Below, piece after piece: positions 1 to 8,006 of a DNA stretch of 64,000 nucleotides. A program made the position numbers and the translations under genes. The notes beneath the pieces are model-generated. The model saw only the letters and a program-made list of their open reading frames with translations, was not told where the DNA came from and did no database searches. The number at the start of each line of letters is the position of its first letter. Position 1 is the first letter of the stretch. The stretch is from Schauerella fraxinea (GTDB lineage Bacteria; Pseudomonadota; Gammaproteobacteria; Burkholderiales; Burkholderiaceae_B). Location of the stretch: positions 248,001 to 312,000 of the forward strand of contig JAVDKL010000002.1 in assembly GCA_030849965.1 (NCBI GenBank), written 5' to 3'.

Positions 1-112
1 CAGGTTTGTGACGTGTCACGCGAACACTTGGGGCCGTTTGAGGGCGTTAAGCTACAGTGCCGTAGCCGGTGCCCGTGGGGCGTTACCGGCCCACTTCTAG
101 GGAGAATCTTCC

Positions 113-742
113 GTGGCATTCGCATCGGCGCCTGTGCGCCGCAACGCCGACGATTTGATCGTCGGCCTCGTCTCCATTTCCGATCGCGCCTCGCAAGGCG
201 TTTACGCCGACGAGGGCGTGCCGTCGCTGCGCACCTGGCTTGATGGCGCCTTGACGTCGCCCTGGCAGGCGGTCGAACGCCTGATCGCCGACGACGCGGC
301 CACGATTTCGCGCACGCTGATCGAGCTGGTCGATGAGCAGGAGTGCGACCTGGTGCTCACTACCGGAGGCACAGGGCCCGCGCGGCGCGACGTGACGCCC
401 GAGGCGACGCTGGCGGTGGCCACGCGCGAGATGCCGGGTTTCGGCGAGCAGATGCGTCAGATCAGTCTGACTTTCGTGCCCACGGCGATTCTGTCGCGCC
501 AGGTCGCGGTGATTCGCGAAACGCTGGCGCATGCCGCGCTCATCATCAATCTGCCGGGTCAACCGAAGGCGATTCGCGAAACCCTCGAAGGGCTGAAGGG
601 CGGCGAAGGCATGCGCGCCGTGCCGGGCATCTTCGCAGCGGTGCCGTATTGCATCGATTTGATTGGCGGCCCCTATATCGAAACGAACGACAGCGTGATT
701 GCGGCATTTCGGCCGAAGTCGGCGCGCCGGATCAAGGAGTGA
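113..742 (+). CDS. mog: Molybdopterin adenylyltransferase (MogA family)
   Basis: The 209-residue protein activates molybdopterin by adenylation in the cytoplasm, ahead of molybdate insertion during molybdenum cofactor synthesis. The MoCF-type signature is clear: SISDRAS near residue 21, the TTGGTG glycine-rich loop at 83-88 and RRDVTPE at 91-97, followed by NLPGQPKA in the second half. Length fits MogA/MoaB-like enzymes. The start is GTG at 113, preceded by AGGGAGA about 8 bases upstream. The gene stands alone; no other cofactor genes are in view. MogA and MoaB are hard to separate by eye, but MogA fits the length better. Confidence 0.88.
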   Translation: MAFASAPVRRNADDLIVGLVSISDRASQGVYADEGVPSLRTWLDGALTSPWQAVERLIADDAATISRTLIELVDEQECDLVLTTGGTGPARRDVTPEATLAVATREMPGFGEQMRQISLTFVPTAILSRQVAVIRETLAHAALIINLPGQPKAIRETLEGLKGGEGMRAVPGIFAAVPYCIDLIGGPYIETNDSVIAAFRPKSARRIKE

Positions 743-770
743 TTCGCGCAGTCGCCGCGATAGCCTGCGC

Positions 771-794
771 AACCCACAACCCACAACCCGCAAC
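771..794. repeat. Three 8-bp tandem repeats (cccacaac)
   Basis: Between mog and the lipoprotein gene the unit cccacaac occurs about three times head to tail, the last copy with one change (cccgcaac). It is short and may be chance or replication slippage. It is listed because four other gene ends in this window also carry tandem repeats of different sequence. Confidence 0.5.
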
Positions 795-816
795 GGCGCG
801 ACTGGTGTGAAGGCGG

Positions 817-847
817 TTGATCCGCGCGCTGCGACTAGCGGTATAGT
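817..847 (+). promoter_or_regulatory. Candidate sigma-70 promoter of the lipoprotein gene
   Basis: TTGATC at 817-822 and TATAGT at 842-847 are separated by 19 bases. The -10 matches the consensus at five of six positions, while the spacer is longer than ideal. It would place transcription start about 30 bases before the ATG at 884. Prediction by eye only. Confidence 0.35.
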
Positions 848-883
848 CGCAGTCTGTTCGAAACGTGAAACCAAGAGTGCGAT

Positions 884-1225
884 ATGAAAACCCGTTTGTT
901 GATGACCGTGGTGGCCCTGGGTGTGTTGGCCGGTTGTGCCAGTAGTGACGATCTGCGCCGCAAGGATCCGGTGTTTTTCACCACCACCCAAAAAACGGCC
1001 GTCGAGTACGCCACGTGTGTGGTGCAATCGTGGCGCGGGCTGGGCGAGACGGTCAATCAGCGCGAAATCCCGAATGGTTTCGATATCGCCGCCGATGGCC
1101 GTCTGGGCAATATCGATTCAGTTATCCGCGTGCAAACCTACGACAATAAAACGCACGTCAACATGTACTCGCGCATGCCCTACGGCCACCAGGACATGAT
1201 GCAGTCGGCCAATCTCTGCATCTAG
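884..1225 (+). CDS. Small putative lipoprotein of unknown function
   Basis: A 113-residue protein with a lipoprotein signal peptide: basic start (MKTR), a hydrophobic stretch and the lipobox LAGC, with the acylated cysteine at residue 18. Mature residues after the Cys are S-S-D; an Asp at +2 would be the inner-membrane retention signal, but here it is Ser, so outer-membrane sorting is the default guess. The mature part has two further cysteines (in ATCVV and the C-terminal NLCI). I do not recognise the family. It is convergent with the DUF924 gene on the other strand. Confidence 0.75.
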   Translation: MKTRLLMTVVALGVLAGCASSDDLRRKDPVFFTTTQKTAVEYATCVVQSWRGLGETVNQREIPNGFDIAADGRLGNIDSVIRVQTYDNKTHVNMYSRMPYGHQDMMQSANLCI

Positions 1226-1261
1226 GTGCGGTAGCCGCGGAGGGCAGCAACGTGCTGCGCC

Positions 1262-1837
1262 TTACCCCGCAAACCCGCCATCGGCCAGAAACATCGCCTC
1301 ATCCGGGGTGGTATGGCGGCCCAGTACCGCATTGCGGTGGGGAAAGCGTCCGAAGCGGCTGATGATGTCGCGGTGCATCTCGGCCCAGTGCAACGAGTCG
1401 GCATCCGTATCGCCCATCAATTCGACGCAGCGCGCCTGATCGGCGGCGTCTTCCGAATGCTCCAGCGGCAGGTAGAAGAACGGTCGCAGCTCGGGCGTCA
1501 CGCGGCGATCGGCGCCGATTTCGATCGCACCCAGCGCCATTTTGCGGGCCAGTACGTCGGTGGCAAACATGTGCGCGGTTCCGCGAAACGCATTGCGCGG
1601 AAACTGATCCAGCAGGATCACCAGGGCCAGCGCGCCGATGTCGCTTTGCAGCCAATCGTCGCGTAGCCGAGCAGCAGCGGCAAAGTGCGCCGCCATGCCG
1701 CGCCGGCGAAACTCGGCGTCGAACGCCTCGTCTTTCACGAACCATTTCTCGCGGCCGGCTTCCTGCCAGAACGCCACCACGTCGGCGGGGGTACGAAAGG
1801 GCGGTGCGCCGGGGGCGTAAGAAGTCGATCTTGGCAT
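1262..1837 (-). CDS. DUF924 family protein
   Basis: The protein matches the DUF924 family: the early VVAFWQEAGREKWF segment, LVILLDQFPRNAFRG in the middle and FFYLPLEHSED, then a C-terminal FGRFPHRNAVLGR. These are the conserved blocks of this widespread, all-helical, TPR-like family whose biochemical role is unknown. The start at 1837 (MPRSTSYAPG, 191 residues) is preferred over an upstream start at 1897 because a GGAG ribosome-binding site lies just before it and family homology begins only after it. Confidence 0.85.
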   Translation of the reverse strand: MPRSTSYAPGAPPFRTPADVVAFWQEAGREKWFVKDEAFDAEFRRRGMAAHFAAAARLRDDWLQSDIGALALVILLDQFPRNAFRGTAHMFATDVLARKMALGAIEIGADRRVTPELRPFFYLPLEHSEDAADQARCVELMGDTDADSLHWAEMHRDIISRFGRFPHRNAVLGRHTTPDEAMFLADGGFAG

Positions 1838-1942
1838 GGGGGCTCCATCTTTCTGGCGGATGCGCGCTCGGTCGTTCGCGAAGCACGGCGCCGCCATCGG
1901 TTATCGTTACGCACGATTATCGACCATTAACTTGCCGTATCC

Positions 1943-2794
1943 ATGATGCCTCTGATTCGAACCGCTTTGTTGTGCCTGAGCGCCTTGCTCTGTGTTCCCG
2001 TTCACGCCGCAGACAGCTTTATTTTTCGCCTGCTGAACAAGCCCGTGCCGGGTGGCGTGGCGGTGTTGCCACTGGAGCGGGGTGGCGAAGCCCCCACGGT
2101 AACGTTCGCCAATCGGCCGGTGCTGGTGGTCGACGATCAGGGCCAATGGACGGCGATCGTGGGCATCCCACTGACCGTGAAAGCGGGTTCGGAGCAATCG
2201 GCGCTGGTGCGTGACGCCAAAGGCGGGCAGCGCCGCGTCGCATTTAAGGTGGATGCCAAGGCGTATCCCGAGCAACGCATTACGCTCAAGAACAAAGGTC
2301 AGGTCAATCTGAGCCCCGAAAACGAACAGCGCTTCAAGCGCGAACTCGACGAGCAGCTTGCGGCCTACCGCACGTTTTCGCCCACGGCGCCGTCCAACGT
2401 GAAGTTCGATGTGCCGGTGCCCGGGCGCCAGTCGAGCCCCTTCGGCGTACGGCGGTTCTTCAACGGTGAAGAACGCAACCCGCATTCCGGCCTGGATTTC
2501 GCAGCCGGCACCGGCACCCCGGTGCAAGCACCTGCCGACGGCAAGATCATCCTGATCGGCGATTACTTCTTTAACGGCAAGACGGTATTCATCGATCATG
2601 GCCGTGGTTTGATCACAATGTTTTGCCACTTGTCGGCCATCGATGTGCAGGTCGGTCAGACGGTCAAGCGGGGCGAGTCGGTGGCGAAAGTAGGCGCCAC
2701 GGGGCGCGCCACCGGTCCGCATCTGCATTGGAACGTGAGCCTGAACGACGCCCGCGTCGATCCGGCCATCTTCATCGGTACCTTCAAGCCCTGA
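1943..2794 (+). CDS. Secreted M23 (LytM) family peptidase
   Basis: A 283-residue exported protein with a signal peptide ending near HAA at residues 21-23. The C-terminal half is an M23 domain with the zinc site intact: H181 and D185 in HSGLDF, the catalytic H229, and H260 and H262 in PHLHW. Such enzymes cut peptidoglycan cross-bridges in the periplasm. The N-terminal part (about 30-150) looks like a beta-rich prodomain. The full set of metal ligands points to an active endopeptidase, not an EnvC/NlpD-type activator, which usually lacks some ligands. It is divergent from the DUF924 gene. Confidence 0.88.
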   Translation: MMPLIRTALLCLSALLCVPVHAADSFIFRLLNKPVPGGVAVLPLERGGEAPTVTFANRPVLVVDDQGQWTAIVGIPLTVKAGSEQSALVRDAKGGQRRVAFKVDAKAYPEQRITLKNKGQVNLSPENEQRFKRELDEQLAAYRTFSPTAPSNVKFDVPVPGRQSSPFGVRRFFNGEERNPHSGLDFAAGTGTPVQAPADGKIILIGDYFFNGKTVFIDHGRGLITMFCHLSAIDVQVGQTVKRGESVAKVGATGRATGPHLHWNVSLNDARVDPAIFIGTFKP

Positions 2795-2824
2795 GCCGCT
2801 TTCACTTGTCGGGCGCACCTGGCA

Positions 2825-2874
2825 GGCTGATCTAGAAGGCTGACCTAGAAGGCTGACCTAAAAGGCGGATCTAG
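2825..2874. repeat. 13-bp tandem repeat, about four copies
   Basis: Units ggctgatctagaa, ggctgacctagaa, ggctgacctaaaa and a partial ggcggatctag follow each other without gaps, starting 30 bases after the M23 peptidase stop codon. No coding function is apparent. The copies differ by one or two bases, suggesting slippage followed by drift. Confidence 0.8.
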
Positions 2875-3006
2875 CCGACGCACATCGCCGGCGCACGAGC
2901 GACGCATCGTCGTATGATGTCATTCCGCGTGCGCCCGCTTCATTTGCCTCCATCGCCCGAGCGCACGGTTCCATTCCAGGAGAGCGCGCTGCACGCGCCA
3001 CACAGC

Positions 3007-4197
3007 ATGACGACACTGCTCGATCCGACCATCACCACCGTCGAAGATATGCGCGTACTGGCCAAGCGCCGGGTGCCCAAGATGTTCTACGACTATGCCG
3101 ACTCGGGGTCGTGGACCGAATCGACGTACCGTGCCAATACCGACGACTTCCAGAAGATCAAGCTGCGCCAGCGCGTGGCAGTCAACATGGAAGGGCGGTC
3201 GATCCGCACACAGATGGTCGGCATCGATGCCGCCATGCCTGTGGCGATTGCGCCGACCGGGCTGACCGGCATGCAGCACGCCGACGGCGAAATCCTGGCG
3301 GCGCGCGCGGCCGAGGCTTTTGGCATTCCGTTCACGCTGTCTACGATGAGCATCTGCTCGATCGAAGACGTTGCGGCGGCGACCACCAAGCCGTTCTGGT
3401 TTCAGTTGTATGTGATGCGCGATCGCGATTACGTCGAACGCTTGATCGACCGCGCGAAGGCCGCCAATTGCTCGGCCCTGATGCTCACGCTCGATTTGCA
3501 GATCCTGGGTCAACGCCATAAGGACATCAAGAATGGCCTGACCGCGCCGCCCAAGATGACGGTGCGCAACATGATCGATCTGGCGACCAAGCCGAAGTGG
3601 TGTTATCACATGATGCGCACGCAGCGCCGCACATTCGGCAATATCGTCGGGCACGCCAAGGGCGTGAGCGATCTGTCGTCGCTGGGCGCCTGGACGGCCG
3701 AGCAGTTCGATCCCCGCCTGAGCTGGGACGACGTCGAATGGATCAAGCGCCGCTGGGGCGGCAAGCTCATTTTGAAGGGCATTCTGGATGCGGACGATGC
3801 GCGTCTGGCCGCCCAGAGTGGCGCCGATGCCTTGATCGTCAGCAATCACGGCGGTCGTCAACTCGACGGTGCCGTGTCGTCGATTCAGGCGTTGCCCGCC
3901 ATTGCGGAAGCAGTGGGGTCGCGTATCGAGGTTTGGATGGACGGCGGTATCCGCTCGGGTCAGGACGTGCTGAAGGCCGTGGCTTTGGGCGCACGGGGCA
4001 CGTTGATCGGGCGCTCGTTTCTGTATGGCTTGGGTGCGGGCGGCGAGCGCGGTGTGCGCCAGGTGCTCGAAATGATTGCCAAGGAACTCGACATCACGAT
4101 GGCTTTCTGCGGTCGCAAGACCATCGAATCGGTCGATCGCGATATTTTGCTGCCGGGCACGTACCCCACGCCGGCCAGCATGGGTGGCAACCGCTGA
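3007..4197 (+). CDS. lldD: FMN-dependent alpha-hydroxy acid dehydrogenase (L-lactate dehydrogenase type)
   Basis: A flavoprotein of the lactate/glycolate oxidase family, probably oxidising L-lactate or a related 2-hydroxyacid to the keto acid and passing electrons to the quinone pool. Family marks are YDYADSGSWTE near the N terminus, the FMN-barrel segments APTGLTGMQH and TLDLQILGQR, the catalytic histidine in SNHGGRQLDG, and WMDGGIRSGQD. The ATG at 3007 gives 396 residues, close to the family length. AGGAGAG at 2979-2984 is unusually far from this ATG but 4-5 bases from an in-frame CTG at 2989, so the start is not certain. Substrate is inferred from family. Confidence 0.85.
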   Translation: MTTLLDPTITTVEDMRVLAKRRVPKMFYDYADSGSWTESTYRANTDDFQKIKLRQRVAVNMEGRSIRTQMVGIDAAMPVAIAPTGLTGMQHADGEILAARAAEAFGIPFTLSTMSICSIEDVAAATTKPFWFQLYVMRDRDYVERLIDRAKAANCSALMLTLDLQILGQRHKDIKNGLTAPPKMTVRNMIDLATKPKWCYHMMRTQRRTFGNIVGHAKGVSDLSSLGAWTAEQFDPRLSWDDVEWIKRRWGGKLILKGILDADDARLAAQSGADALIVSNHGGRQLDGAVSSIQALPAIAEAVGSRIEVWMDGGIRSGQDVLKAVALGARGTLIGRSFLYGLGAGGERGVRQVLEMIAKELDITMAFCGRKTIESVDRDILLPGTYPTPASMGGNR

Positions 4198-4205
4198 CGG
4201 CAGAC

Positions 4206-4257
4206 GAAAAAATGCCGGTGGGCATCGATGGACCGGCCATCGAGCGTCTACCGGCAT
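4206..4257 (-). terminator. Intrinsic terminator of infA (nested hairpin)
   Basis: ATGCCGGT at 4212-4219 pairs with ACCGGCAT at 4250-4257, and inside the loop CGATGG pairs with CCATCG. On the minus strand the outer stem is followed by a run of T (4207-4212 on the plus strand is A-rich). It lies downstream of infA and between two convergent genes. Confidence 0.7.
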
Positions 4258-4336
4258 GACAAGCGTTCAAACGCCTGCTTTGGGGTTCACATGGGGAAAA
4301 TGCAGACCTGCTGCACCCCTCCCATGCGACGTCGTA

Positions 4337-4606
4337 TCAACGACGGCGGGGATTCTGCGGACGGCTGGCTGCACCCGGACGCACTTCGTCTTTGTGACGG
4401 AAGTTGATGCGGCCTTTGGTCAAGTCGTAGGGCGACATTTCCAGCGTCACACGATCGCCGGCGAGAATACGGATACGGTGCTTGCGCATGCGACCCGACG
4501 CGTAGGCGCCGACTTCGATGCCGTTTTCGAGGGTAACGCGGTAGCGGCTGTCGGGCAGCACTTCGCCGACGACGCCGTTGAGTTCGATCAGTTCTTCCTT
4601 AGCCAT
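4337..4606 (-). CDS. infA: Translation initiation factor IF-1, extended paralogue
   Basis: An 89-residue S1-like OB-fold protein starting [11 protein letters not shown] with [11 protein letters not shown] and the YDLTKGRI block that define IF-1, which binds the ribosomal A site on the 30S subunit. Canonical IF-1 is about 72 residues; this one continues with an Arg/Pro/Ala-rich tail (after VRPGAASR). It is not inside a ribosomal protein operon, where the usual copy lies, so it is probably the second infA known from betaproteobacteria. An AGGAG site precedes the ATG with good spacing and a terminator follows. Confidence 0.92.
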   Translation of the reverse strand: MAKEELIELNGVVGEVLPDSRYRVTLENGIEVGAYASGRMRKHRIRILAGDRVTLEMSPYDLTKGRINFRHKDEVRPGAASRPQNPRRR

Positions 4607-5167
4607 AGGGCAACTCCTTTAAATACTTGATGCACGGCACCAGCCGTGGCGTGCGCACTGCCACAGGATGGTGGCGTGCACGGCACGCGGGGCGAAAGCT
4701 CAAGCCGGGCGTGCGGTAAAAACGCGGGAGGGGTCCCGCAGCTCCGACAGGCAGTATCGGCGCTTGAGCGCCGCAGGCGGGGCAGAGATGCCGCGATCAC
4801 GACTGCGGCAAAGAGGCGTAGCACATACCGTGCGGGGCATGTCACGCGGATGGATCGCATCGGTAGCAAACAGCTCTCGAGAAAGCGTTGCGTGGGGCAG
4901 CCGATGGACAGTGAGAATCTATCGCCATCTTAGCGCGCCAGGCCCTGAAAGTCCAGGTTTTCGTGCGGTGCAACGGAGCGTGCGGCGCCTTTCCGGCCCT
5001 TATTGCCGCAAATCACGGCCTTATTTCGGTTGCATTTGTTTCGTTCTACCGACACGGGCGAGCGTGGTGTCGGCAGCCCCTTCGACATGCGGCATTAGAA
5101 TCCGCCCGTAAAATTACGCCATCGATCGATCCCCATTCGCTTATTTCTTCAATTTTCAGGAGTTTTC
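4607..5167. other. 561-bp intergenic region between infA and fba
   Basis: This divergent spacer holds the 5' regions of infA (minus) and fba (plus). Visible elements are the infA ribosome-binding site, a hairpin CCGACAC/GTGTCGG at 5049-5073, a TAGAAT hexamer at 5096-5101 that could be a -10 for fba though I see no good -35, and AGGAG just before the fba ATG. Short reading frames here have no ribosome-binding site or recognisable protein and I reject them. Confidence 0.5.
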
Positions 5168-6232
5168 ATGGCCCTTGTTTCCATGCGCCAATTGCTGGAT
5201 CACGCCGCCGAGCACGGCTACGGTATTCCCGCGTTCAACGTCAACAACCTTGAACAGGTTCAGGCCATCATGGAGGCCGCTGCCGAAACCGATAGCCCGG
5301 TGATCATGCAAGCGTCGGCTGGCGCCCGCAAGTACGCCGGTGAGACGTTTCTGAAGTATTTGATCCAGGCGGCCGTTGAAACGTATCCGCACATCCCTGT
5401 GGTGATGCATCAGGATCACGGCCAATCGCCGGCCGTCTGTCAGGGCGCCATCGACCTCGGGTTCTCCAGCGTGATGATGGATGGCTCGTTGAAGGAAGAT
5501 GGCAAGAGCATCGCCGACTTCGATTACAACGTCGACGTCACCCGCAAAGTGGTGGACATGGCGCACAAGGTTGGCGTCACGGTGGAAGGCGAACTGGGCT
5601 GTCTGGGCTCGCTCGAAACGATGGAAGGCGATAAGGAAGACGGTCACGGCGCCGACGGCAAGCTCACGATGGATCAATTGCTCACCGATCCGGAGCAGGC
5701 CGCCGACTTCGTCAAGCGCACGCAACTGGACGCCCTGGCAATTGCCATCGGCACCAGCCATGGCGCCTACAAGTTCACCCGCAAGCCTACGGGCGATATC
5801 TTGTCGATCTCGCGCATCAAGGAAATTCACGCCCGGCTGCCCAACACCCACCTGGTGATGCACGGCAGCTCGAGCGTGCCGCAGGACTTGCTGGCCGAGA
5901 TCCGCGAATTCGGCGGCGCCATGAAGGAAACCTACGGCGTGCCGGTGGAAGAGATCCAGGAAGCCATCAAGTTCGGCGTGCGCAAGATCAACATCGATAC
6001 CGACATCCGCCTCGCGATGACGGCCGCCGTGCGCCGTTTCCTCTTCGAGAACCCGGAGAAATTCGACCCGCGCGAATTCTTGAAGCCCGCCCGTACGGCT
6101 GCCAAGAACATCTGTATGCAGCGCTATCAGGAGTTCAACGCCGCCGGCCAGGCCAGCAAGATCAAGGTCGTGCCGTTGAACGAGATTGCCGCAGCTTACG
6201 CGGCCGGCAAGCTGCAGCAAGTGGTGCAATAA
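5168..6232 (+). CDS. fba: Class II fructose-bisphosphate aldolase
   Basis: A 354-residue zinc-dependent aldolase that interconverts fructose 1,6-bisphosphate with DHAP and glyceraldehyde 3-phosphate in glycolysis, gluconeogenesis or the Calvin cycle. Class II marks are [10 protein letters not shown] near the N terminus, the zinc-binding [33 protein letters not shown] and [10 protein letters not shown], then [11 protein letters not shown]. The length fits the betaproteobacterial Cbb-type aldolase. The ATG at 5168 has AGGAG five bases upstream. It precedes the purine genes but is separated by a leader with a hairpin. Confidence 0.96.
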   Translation: MALVSMRQLLDHAAEHGYGIPAFNVNNLEQVQAIMEAAAETDSPVIMQASAGARKYAGETFLKYLIQAAVETYPHIPVVMHQDHGQSPAVCQGAIDLGFSSVMMDGSLKEDGKSIADFDYNVDVTRKVVDMAHKVGVTVEGELGCLGSLETMEGDKEDGHGADGKLTMDQLLTDPEQAADFVKRTQLDALAIAIGTSHGAYKFTRKPTGDILSISRIKEIHARLPNTHLVMHGSSSVPQDLLAEIREFGGAMKETYGVPVEEIQEAIKFGVRKINIDTDIRLAMTAAVRRFLFENPEKFDPREFLKPARTAAKNICMQRYQEFNAAGQASKIKVVPLNEIAAAYAAGKLQQVVQ

Positions 6233-6378
6233 CCGGTGCAGTGAGAGGAGCACGAGTTCAGTCATAGGTGCTCTATCGGGTGCACTGAGCCCGCGCCGCG
6301 GCGCGGAGTTCGCTACCCGGAGCCACTCACCGTAGGCGGGCGGTTTGCCGCCCGGTTTCGGGCCGGGGCAAGTAGTGC

Positions 6379-6443
6379 GATAATGTTGCCCGAAGCTGTG
6401 CTCATTCCCGCCCGGACGGCGTCCAGGCGGGAATCTTCTTTTT
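6379..6443 (+). promoter_or_regulatory. purC leader: possible promoter and terminator-like hairpin
   Basis: GATAAT at 6379-6384 could be a -10. About 20 bases on, ATTCCCGCC (6404-6412) pairs perfectly with GGCGGGAAT (6426-6434), and inside the loop GGAC pairs with GTCC. The stem is followed by CTTCTTTTT, like an intrinsic terminator, and the purC start is only 15 bases later. It may terminate fba transcription or act as an attenuator of purC. Confidence 0.55.
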
Positions 6444-6458
6444 GACATAGGCCATCTC

Positions 6459-7337
6459 GTGAACGCTCTGCATCAATCCAGCATCCGGTCCTTACCCCTC
6501 CTTGGCCGCGGCAAGGTGCGCGACATGTACGCGGTGGGCGACGACAAACTGTTGATCGTCGCAACCGACCGCATCTCCGCCTTCGACGTCATTCTCGATG
6601 ACCCTATTCCCGGTAAGGGGCAGGTGTTGACGGCGCTCACCGATTTCTGGCTCGAGAAACTGGCGCACGTGATGCCCAATCACTCGACCGGCATCGATCC
6701 GCAATCCGTGGTCGCCGCCGACGAGCGCGATCAGGTCATCGGGCGCGCCGTGGTGGTCAAACGTTTGAAACCCATCCTGGTCGAAGCGGTGGCCCGCGGC
6801 TACCTCATCGGTTCGGGCTGGAAGGATTACCAGGATACGGGCGCCATCTGCGGCATCAAGCTCCCCGCCGGTTTGAAGCAGGCAGCGCAATTGCCCGAGC
6901 CCATCTTCACGCCCGCGGCCAAGGCTGAGATGGGTGCGCATGACGAGAACGTCGATTTCGATCACGTGGTGCGCGAAGTCGGTCAGGACATGGCCGAACA
7001 CATCCGCACCGTAACCTTGAAGCTGTATGCCGAGGCGGCTGCCTTCGCCCGCACCAAGGGCATCATGATCGCCGACACCAAGTTCGAGTTCGGCTTGAGC
7101 GATGACGGCACGCTGCATTTGATGGATGAGGTGCTGACGCCCGATTCGTCGCGGTTCTGGCCGGCCGACGAGTACCGCGAAGGCATCAGCCCGCCGTCGT
7201 TCGACAAGCAATTCGTGCGCGACTGGCTCGAAACGCAGCCGTGGGGCAAAACGCCGCCCGCGCCGCGTCTGCCCGCCGAAGTGCTCGAACGCACGGCGGC
7301 CAAGTACCGCGAAGCGCTGGATCGCCTCACCGCCTGA
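6459..7337 (+). CDS. purC: SAICAR synthase
   Basis: This 292-residue enzyme (phosphoribosylaminoimidazole-succinocarboxamide synthase) ligates aspartate to CAIR with ATP in de novo purine synthesis. It has GRGKVRDMY near residue 16 (ATP loop), [31 protein letters not shown] and IADTKFEFG, all hallmark PurC blocks in the order of the longer PurC subtype. The GTG start at 6459 lies 15 bases after a terminator-like hairpin and has only a weak ribosome-binding site. purE and purK follow on the same strand. Confidence 0.95.
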   Translation: MNALHQSSIRSLPLLGRGKVRDMYAVGDDKLLIVATDRISAFDVILDDPIPGKGQVLTALTDFWLEKLAHVMPNHSTGIDPQSVVAADERDQVIGRAVVVKRLKPILVEAVARGYLIGSGWKDYQDTGAICGIKLPAGLKQAAQLPEPIFTPAAKAEMGAHDENVDFDHVVREVGQDMAEHIRTVTLKLYAEAAAFARTKGIMIADTKFEFGLSDDGTLHLMDEVLTPDSSRFWPADEYREGISPPSFDKQFVRDWLETQPWGKTPPAPRLPAEVLERTAAKYREALDRLTA

Positions 7338-7471
7338 CGATCCGCAGCGGCGCGCGATCGGCGGTTGTTGCCCGATCGCGCTGCGCACCTTGTGCCTGTC
7401 ACGCCGTTTCCGCTGGAAACCGCACGAGCAGGCGCCCCCGACTTTCAAATCTCATTCACCAGGATCGCGCC

Positions 7472-7987
7472 ATGTCAGCACCTGTCTCGCCGTCAACCAA
7501 GCCGATCGTCGGCGTCATCATGGGATCGTCCAGCGATTGGGACATCATGAAGCACGCCGTGGCGATGTTCGAAGACTTCGGCGTGCCGTGCGAGATGCGC
7601 GTGATTTCGGCGCACCGGATGCCGCAGGATATGGCCGACTACGGCGCCGATGCGCGTGACCGCGGGCTGCGTGCCATCGTGGCGGGCGCCGGCGGCGCCG
7701 CGCATTTGCCCGGCATGATGGCGGCGTTGACGCCGGTGCCGGTGTTTGGCGTACCCGTGCCCTCGAAGTATTTGCGGGGCGAAGATTCGCTGTTTTCCAT
7801 CGTGCAAATGCCCAAGGGCGTGCCGGTCGCGACCTTCGCCATCGGCGAAGCGGGCGCGGCGAATGCGGCACTGCACGCGATTGCGACGTTGGCCACGACC
7901 GACGACGCGCTCTATACCAAGCTGGTGGCGTTTCGTGCCCGCCAGACCCAGGCCGCGCGCGACATGCGCATCCCGCCTCAATCCTGA
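7472..7987 (+). CDS. purE: N5-CAIR mutase
   Basis: A 171-residue catalytic subunit that moves the carboxyl group of N5-CAIR to give CAIR, working directly after PurK. The class I PurE signature is present: [11 protein letters not shown] near the N terminus, [11 protein letters not shown], and [12 protein letters not shown], then [15 protein letters not shown]. The ATG at 7472 has AGGATCG upstream; a longer reading frame open upstream has no family similarity. It lies between purC and purK, 19 bases before the latter. Confidence 0.96.
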   Translation: MSAPVSPSTKPIVGVIMGSSSDWDIMKHAVAMFEDFGVPCEMRVISAHRMPQDMADYGADARDRGLRAIVAGAGGAAHLPGMMAALTPVPVFGVPVPSKYLRGEDSLFSIVQMPKGVPVATFAIGEAGAANAALHAIATLATTDDALYTKLVAFRARQTQAARDMRIPPQS

Positions 7988-8006
7988 TCTTGCCGGTTCG
8001 CTCGTT

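Noticed and set aside
2920-4257. A 445-codon frame on the minus strand opposite the hydroxyacid dehydrogenase
   Set aside because: Shadow of a conserved gene; composition unlike a real protein and no domain recognised.
6338-6353. Hairpin GGGCGG/CCGCCC after fba as a terminator
   Set aside because: The stem is good but no T-run follows; the later hairpin at 6404-6434 is the better terminator-like element.
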